A stretch of DNA of 10,530 nt from Pontiella sp. (GTDB taxonomy: Bacteria > Verrucomicrobiota > Kiritimatiellia > Kiritimatiellales > Pontiellaceae): NCBI GenBank assembly GCA_029939385.1, contig JAOZSZ010000001.1, forward strand, positions 21,088 to 31,617, in the 5' to 3' direction. Numbering within the stretch: the stretch's first letter is position 1; the number at the start of each line of letters is the position of its first letter. Shown here in pieces: positions 7,400-10,530 of the stretch. The notes beneath the pieces are model-generated. The model saw only the letters and a program-made list of their open reading frames with translations, had not been told where the DNA came from and made no database searches. The translations under genes and the position numbers were made by a program.

Positions 7400-8145
7400 A
7401 ATCCTACTTGTCAGAAATTTTTAGCTCCATTCAGGGCGAAGGGCCTTATGTTGGTGAGCGCCATTTGTTTCTTCGGTTTTGTGACTGTCACCGAAAATGT
7501 ATTTTTTGCGACACCGTGGTAGAGCGTACCGAAACCGTCTTAATTGAGAACGTCGCGGGATCGGGAACATTCGAACCAATTCCTAATCCACTATCGGTTG
7601 AGCAGGTGATGGATATCATTCGCAGAATGGATAAAAAAAAGAGGAATCGACGAATTTCAGTTACAGGAGGAGCTCCACTATTGCAGGCGCATTATCTACG
7701 CGAGTTGCTTCCCGTTTTATGTGGAGAGCGTCATAGTATTTATCTCGAAAGTGCTGGGGACCTGCCGCAACAACTTAAATCAATCGTTGAGTGGCTCGAT
7801 ATTGTTGCGATGGATGTGAAACTATCAAGTGTGACTAAGGAAAAAAATACATTCCCCGCACACTGGCAGTTCTTGAAGATTTGCCGCGACTCGAATGTTG
7901 AGGTGTTTACAAAACTTATTCTTTCATCTGAAACGAATGAAGATGAACTCATTCAGGCTGTACAAGGGATCAAGAAAGCGGGCGGAGAAGAAACGCTAAT
8001 CGTGATCCAGCCTATGAGCAAAGCGGCAAAAACAGATGCGGTTCCTCGTCCCGAACAACTCTTGCGCTGGCAAGAAATGATAGGGCACATCATTCCGAAT
8101 GTTCGTGTGATTCCGCAAACCCATAAGATCATGGAGATGCTTTAG
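7396..8145 (+). CDS. queE: 7-carboxy-7-deazaguanine synthase QueE (radical SAM)
   Basis: QueE converts 6-carboxy-5,6,7,8-tetrahydropterin to 7-carboxy-7-deazaguanine, the ring-contraction step towards preQ0, using a [4Fe-4S] cluster, S-adenosylmethionine and Mg2+. Visible features in the 249 residues are the N-terminal substrate segment [11 protein letters not shown] (10-20), the CxxxCxxC cluster motif (C31, C35, C38, followed by DT), MDVK (139-142), and the C-terminal PQTHKIM (240-246). An extra cysteine, C29, precedes the cluster motif. The radical-SAM GGE motif reads GGA (91-93, codons 7666-7674), so the glutamate expected to contact the SAM amino group is an alanine. Otherwise TGGxPLLQ is typical of QueE. 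Placement directly before queC and queD makes the assignment firm. Start and upstream stop overlap (ATGA), and the stop shares one base with the queC start. Confidence 0.9.
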   Translation: MKSYLSEIFSSIQGEGPYVGERHLFLRFCDCHRKCIFCDTVVERTETVLIENVAGSGTFEPIPNPLSVEQVMDIIRRMDKKKRNRRISVTGGAPLLQAHYLRELLPVLCGERHSIYLESAGDLPQQLKSIVEWLDIVAMDVKLSSVTKEKNTFPAHWQFLKICRDSNVEVFTKLILSSETNEDELIQAVQGIKKAGGEETLIVIQPMSKAAKTDAVPRPEQLLRWQEMIGHIIPNVRVIPQTHKIMEML

Positions 8146-8828
8146 TGAAAAAAGCAGTTGTACTACTTAGTGGCGGACTTGATTCGGCTACCGTAATGGC
8201 CATGGCTCAGGCTGACGGCTATGAAATCTATGCCATTTCATTTCATTATGGACAGCGACATTCTATGGAGCTTGACTGTGCAATCGAACAGGCAAAGGGG
8301 CGGGCAAAAGAACATAAAATGGTCGATATCGATTTGGGTTCATTTGGCGGCTCTGCATTAACAGCTGATATTAATGTGCCTAAGCATGACCACATCGATG
8401 AACTTACTCCTTCGATACCCGTAACCTATGTTCCCGCCCGTAACACGGTATTCCTTTCCTACGCACTAGCTTGGGCCGAGGTGCTCGACGCATCGGATAT
8501 CTTTATTGGGGTTAATGCACTTGACTACAGTGGCTATCCCGATTGCCGTCCAGAATTTATTGAAGCTTATGAACGCATGGCAAATTTGGCGACTGTTGCG
8601 GGAATTGAGGGACGAAACCTTAAAATTCATGCACCTTTAATTGAAATGACTAAAGCTGAAATTATTCACCAAGGGCTTGCTCTTGGTGTTGATTACGCTA
8701 AAACCACGAGTTGCTATGACCCTGCGCCCAATGGGTATTCTTGTGGACATTGCGATTCGTGTCTTTTGCGGTTAAAAGGATTTAAGGATGCCGGAGAGAA
8801 AGATCCCCACCCATATATTGAGAACTAA
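8145..8828 (+). CDS. queC: 7-cyano-7-deazaguanine synthase QueC
   Basis: QueC is an ATP-dependent enzyme that turns 7-carboxy-7-deazaguanine and ammonia into preQ0 through an adenylated intermediate. The 227 residues show the PP-loop [10 protein letters not shown] (SGGLDS at 9-14), SFHYGQRHS (32-40), [12 protein letters not shown] (94-105), [15 protein letters not shown] (122-136), and four C-terminal cysteines for zinc (C190, C200, C203, C206 in SCGHCDSC). All expected catalytic and metal-binding features are present at normal length. The start is GTG at 8145, whose G is the last base of the queE TAG; GGAG at 8133-8136 lies 8 nt upstream, inside queE. No later ATG precedes the PP-loop, so GTG is the only reasonable start. 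It is followed by queD after 3 nt. Confidence 0.96.
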   Translation: MKKAVVLLSGGLDSATVMAMAQADGYEIYAISFHYGQRHSMELDCAIEQAKGRAKEHKMVDIDLGSFGGSALTADINVPKHDHIDELTPSIPVTYVPARNTVFLSYALAWAEVLDASDIFIGVNALDYSGYPDCRPEFIEAYERMANLATVAGIEGRNLKIHAPLIEMTKAEIIHQGLALGVDYAKTTSCYDPAPNGYSCGHCDSCLLRLKGFKDAGEKDPHPYIEN

Positions 8829-8831
8829 ACA

Positions 8832-9197
8832 ATGCCTAAAATGAAAATCTATAAAGAATTCAAATTTGATTCGGCCCATTGGTTGCCTAACGTACCGAAA
8901 AGCCACAAATGCTCCAATATGCATGGGCATACTTATGTGATTGAAGTTCATGTAGAGGGAGAGCTCGATCCCCAACTAGGCTGGGTTCTTGATTTTAATG
9001 ATTTGCGCAAAATTGTTGAACCCCTTATCGATCATCTTGACCATAAGGTTTTAAATGAAATCGAAGGACTTGAAATCCCCACCGCGGAGCATATTGCGCT
9101 TTGGTTCTGGAATCAAATCAAGCCCCGCCTACAACAATTATCGACAGTTGTTGTGAAAGAAAACCTTGCAAATGTTTGTATTTATTCAGGGGAATAA
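8832..9197 (+). CDS. queD: 6-carboxy-5,6,7,8-tetrahydropterin synthase QueD
   Basis: QueD converts 7,8-dihydroneopterin triphosphate (made by GTP cyclohydrolase I) to 6-carboxytetrahydropterin, the QueE substrate. The 121-residue protein is of the standard size for QueD. It has the zinc histidines H16 (FDSAHWLP), H31 and H33 (MHGHTY), the catalytic cysteine C27 (HKCSNMHGH), the Asp-His pair D70-H71 (LDHKVLN), PTAEHIALW (83-91), and a glutamate at E110 (VKENLANVCIY). The cysteine and Asp-His-Glu set is what separates QueD from eukaryotic pyruvoyltetrahydropterin synthase. The ATG at 8832 follows the queC stop by 3 nt without a strong ribosome binding site; another ATG lies three codons later. 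It is the last gene of the plus-strand unit and converges on queF. I see no convincing terminator in the 43-bp gap at 9198-9240. Confidence 0.95.
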   Translation: MPKMKIYKEFKFDSAHWLPNVPKSHKCSNMHGHTYVIEVHVEGELDPQLGWVLDFNDLRKIVEPLIDHLDHKVLNEIEGLEIPTAEHIALWFWNQIKPRLQQLSTVVVKENLANVCIYSGE

Positions 9198-9240
9198 AGG
9201 TTTTTGTTTAAAGTAGATAGAGTGCTAACCGCCGCTAAAT

Positions 9241-9657
9241 CTAAGTCTCGGATGAATCGATCTTCACACTAGAGGTAATGCCTCCACGTGCAGTAAAATC
9301 TCCATTAACCACCAATCGTTGAGGCTTTAGTGCTTGGTCGAGATCGGTGTAGATGCGATTAACGATCTCTTCATAGAAGGTTCCCGTTTGACGAAATGAG
9401 AATAGATAAAGCTTGAATGACTTACTTTCCACACACCACTCGCCGGGGATATATTCAACCCGGATGGTTGCAAAGTCTGGCTGACCCGTGATGGGGCAAA
9501 GCGATGTGAATTCGGAGGTTTCGAATGTAATCCAATACTTGCGCTGTTGATTTGCATTCTCAAAAGTTTCCAGCTTCGCTTCTGCGGGAGAGGTTGGGTA
9601 ACGCATTTCACCTTTCTTCAATAAAGTCAGTCCAGTCAGTTTCTTTTCATCCGTCAT
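9241..9657 (-). CDS. queF: NADPH-dependent 7-cyano-7-deazaguanine reductase QueF (short type)
   Basis: QueF reduces the nitrile of preQ0 to the amine of preQ1, which tRNA-guanine transglycosylase inserts into tRNA. This 138-residue version is the unimodular (B. subtilis-like) form. The thioimide-forming cysteine is C54 (FTSLCPITGQPDF) and the acid is D61. The QueF signature ESKSFKLY (77-84) binds NADPH, followed by FSFRQTGTFYEEIVNRI (87-103). In B. subtilis QueF the last segment has a His-Glu pair; here the histidine position is Y95 and the glutamate E96 is kept. The ATG at 9657 is preferred, with TTTGGA a few bases upstream; the frame extends only four codons further to a TTG at 9669. It is transcribed alone, convergent with queD and divergent from the rhomboid gene, so its expression is separate from the other que genes. 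Confidence 0.95.
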   Translation of the reverse strand: MTDEKKLTGLTLLKKGEMRYPTSPAEAKLETFENANQQRKYWITFETSEFTSLCPITGQPDFATIRVEYIPGEWCVESKSFKLYLFSFRQTGTFYEEIVNRIYTDLDQALKPQRLVVNGDFTARGGITSSVKIDSSET

Positions 9658-9719
9658 AATTAATTCCAAAGGTTGCTCAAAAAATAGAGGCTCCGTTTCT
9701 CTTTAAGAAGATTCGCGCC

Positions 9720-9747
9720 ATAGTATCTACTCATCGAAAATGGGCAA
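9720..9747 (-). promoter_or_regulatory. Candidate promoter for queF
   Basis: Read on the minus strand, a -35-like TTGCCC (9747-9742) is followed after 16 nt by a -10-like TACTAT (9725-9720). Both match consensus at four of six positions. The resulting queF leader would be about 55 nt. I checked it for a preQ1 riboswitch and did not find one. Confidence 0.3.
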
Positions 9748-9771
9748 GCCCGATATTCAATACGCGATATT
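9742..9771. repeat. Palindrome and direct repeat in the queF/rhomboid divergent region
   Basis: GGGCAAGCCC (9742-9751) is a 4+2+4 palindrome that overlaps the proposed queF -35. Directly next to it are two copies of CGATATT (9751-9757 and 9765-9771) spaced 14 bp apart. The layout could be a regulator binding region for queF, the rhomboid gene or both, but elements this short also occur by chance. The rest of the 9658-9857 gap holds only the two proposed promoters. Confidence 0.2.
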
Positions 9772-9802
9772 AAACAGAGCATAATTTGTAAGCGTTGCAA
9801 CA

Positions 9803-9831
9803 TTGACCCCGCCGAGCAGTTTCGGTCTACT
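9803..9831 (+). promoter_or_regulatory. Probable sigma70-type promoter for the rhomboid gene
   Basis: TTGACC (9803-9808, five of six matches to the -35 consensus) is followed after exactly 17 nt by TCTACT (9826-9831, four of six matches to the -10). Transcription would start near 9838, giving a roughly 20-nt leader that contains a T-rich stretch and the ribosome binding site AAAGGAA (9848-9854). Confidence 0.5.
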
Positions 9832-9857
9832 TAAATAAGTTTTTTTTAAAGGAACAG

Positions 9858-10530
9858 ATGGATTATAGAGCCCCCAGTAATATTGGTAGTATGCGAGGAA
9901 TCACCCCTGCGGTGAAATATCTTCTTATTTTGAATGTAGCCGTTTTTCTGATTGAAATTGGATTTCATATTCCACTACGCAATATATTTGCATTGCAAGC
10001 AGATTGGTTGAAGCAGTTGGCGATAGGGCAGCTCTTTACCTATATGTTTGTGCACGCCAATTTCTCTCATTTACTGATGAATATGATTACTCTATTTTTC
10101 ATCGGTCCCACGGTGGAGCGAACTCTAGGGTCATATCGTTTCTTTGTCCTATACTATCTCAGCGGCATTTTAGGAGGCCTCGGCTGGTCTCTAATGGCCC
10201 CCGAATACTCCGCCTGTCTAGGAGCCTCTGGCGCTGTGATGGGAGTGCTTGGAGCTTTTGGAGCTTTGTATCCTAAGTCAACGGTACTGCTCTGGTTTGT
10301 CATTCCAGTAAAGACCTGGATGCTGGTTGCTGGATTAGCAATATGGGAACTTACCGAAATGATAGGTAGTCCAAAGATAGGTGGAATTGCCAACTCTGCT
10401 CATTTAATGGGGGGTATCGCTGGGTTCTGTTACGCCTTTTCGCTCAAAAACCCGAATGTGATCGCTAAACTTAAAAATAAGATTTTTGGCCTCGGGAAAT
10501 CTGCACCGCAATCTAAGCGCCCCACATTAC
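9858..10530 (+). CDS. Rhomboid family intramembrane serine protease (3' end outside window)
   Basis: Rhomboids cleave membrane-protein substrates inside the lipid bilayer using a Ser-His dyad. The frame is open from the ATG at 9858 to the window edge, giving 224 complete codons. Translated from the bases, it shows about six hydrophobic segments: roughly 19-36, 68-84, 93-113, 122-139, 143-165 and 181-196. The conserved first-loop and TM2 motif is HANFSHLLMNM (66-76). The catalytic serine S124 is in GASGAVMG (122-129), and the catalytic histidine H182 is in SAHLMGG (180-186). All dyad and oxyanion-type residues (H66, N75) are present, so it should be active. After the last membrane segment the protein becomes basic and polar (about 196-224), a cytoplasmic tail still continuing at the edge. 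The start has AAAGGAA just upstream. It is divergent from queF and shows no link to the queuosine genes beyond proximity. Confidence 0.9.
   Translation, partial: MDYRAPSNIGSMRGITPAVKYLLILNVAVFLIEIGFHIPLRNIFALQADWLKQLAIGQLFTYMFVHANFSHLLMNMITLFFIGPTVERTLGSYRFFVLYYLSGILGGLGWSLMAPEYSACLGASGAVMGVLGAFGALYPKSTVLLWFVIPVKTWMLVAGLAIWELTEMIGSPKIGGIANSAHLMGGIAGFCYAFSLKNPNVIAKLKNKIFGLGKSAPQSKRPTL

Noticed and set aside
9198..9240. A terminator between the convergent queD and queF genes
   Set aside because: Only a 5-bp repeat (TAGAT/ATCTA) with a loop of about 24 nt is present and no matching T-run, so I do not call it.
9658..9725. A preQ1 riboswitch in the queF leader
   Set aside because: On the minus strand there is only a weak AGAG/CTCT hairpin followed by T residues. 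The A-rich tail and conserved loop of preQ1-I are absent, and I see nothing resembling the longer preQ1-II or preQ1-III folds.
10004..10393. Open frames of 90 residues (plus strand) and 79 residues (minus strand)
   Set aside because: Both overlap the rhomboid gene, whose own frame shows clear catalytic motifs and membrane segments and continues past the window edge.
1..10530. Mobile elements, defence systems, tRNA genes or CRISPR arrays
   Set aside because: No transposase or integrase frames, no regularly spaced repeats and no tRNA-like cloverleaf were seen; intergenic spaces are short and accounted for.

Overview
This is a compact, gene-dense bacterial chromosome segment carrying housekeeping genes. 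All recognisable products are standard bacterial enzymes: RecN, Mfd, carbamoyltransferases, queuosine-precursor enzymes and a rhomboid protease. Base composition and codon use look even throughout. I see no transposase, integrase, phage gene, tRNA, CRISPR array or other sign of recent transfer. The host cannot be named from the window. Divergent but conserved carbamoyltransferase and QueE sequences would fit a deep-branching lineage such as the PVC superphylum, but that is only an impression.

Layout, left to right. (1) Positions 1-654: the 3' end of recN on the plus strand, converging on mfd. (2) Positions 709-3837: mfd on the minus strand, encoding the transcription-repair coupling factor. 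A 10-bp inverted repeat flanked by T-runs in both directions lies between recN and mfd and probably ends both transcripts. (3) Positions 3838-4089: a divergent intergenic region with a plausible promoter and a strong ribosome binding site for the next gene. (4) Positions 4090-9197: seven plus-strand genes, pyrB, argF-like, a HAD phosphatase, gph, queE, queC and queD. Their gaps are 15 and 8 nt, then overlaps of 4, 4 and 1 nt, then a 3-nt gap, so this is almost certainly one transcription unit. (5) Positions 9241-9657: queF on the minus strand, converging on queD. (6) Positions 9658-9857: a divergent regulatory region. (7) Positions 9858-10530: a rhomboid intramembrane protease on the plus strand, running off the window.

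How the genes work together. QueD, QueE, QueC and QueF are four consecutive activities from 7,8-dihydroneopterin triphosphate to preQ1, the queuosine precursor. The entry enzyme GTP cyclohydrolase I (FolE) and the tRNA-level enzymes (Tgt, QueA, QueG/QueH) are not in the window. PyrB makes carbamoyl-aspartate for pyrimidines and the ArgF-like protein uses the same carbamoyl phosphate, probably for arginine or citrulline. Gph removes 2-phosphoglycolate, a product that includes debris from oxidative DNA damage repair. RecN and Mfd are DNA repair proteins.

I found no convincing undescribed multi-gene system. The points most worth checking are substitutions at normally conserved active-site positions of the ornithine carbamoyltransferase homologue, the loss of the Glu of the radical-SAM GGE motif in QueE, and an Mfd with a shortened N-terminal half.
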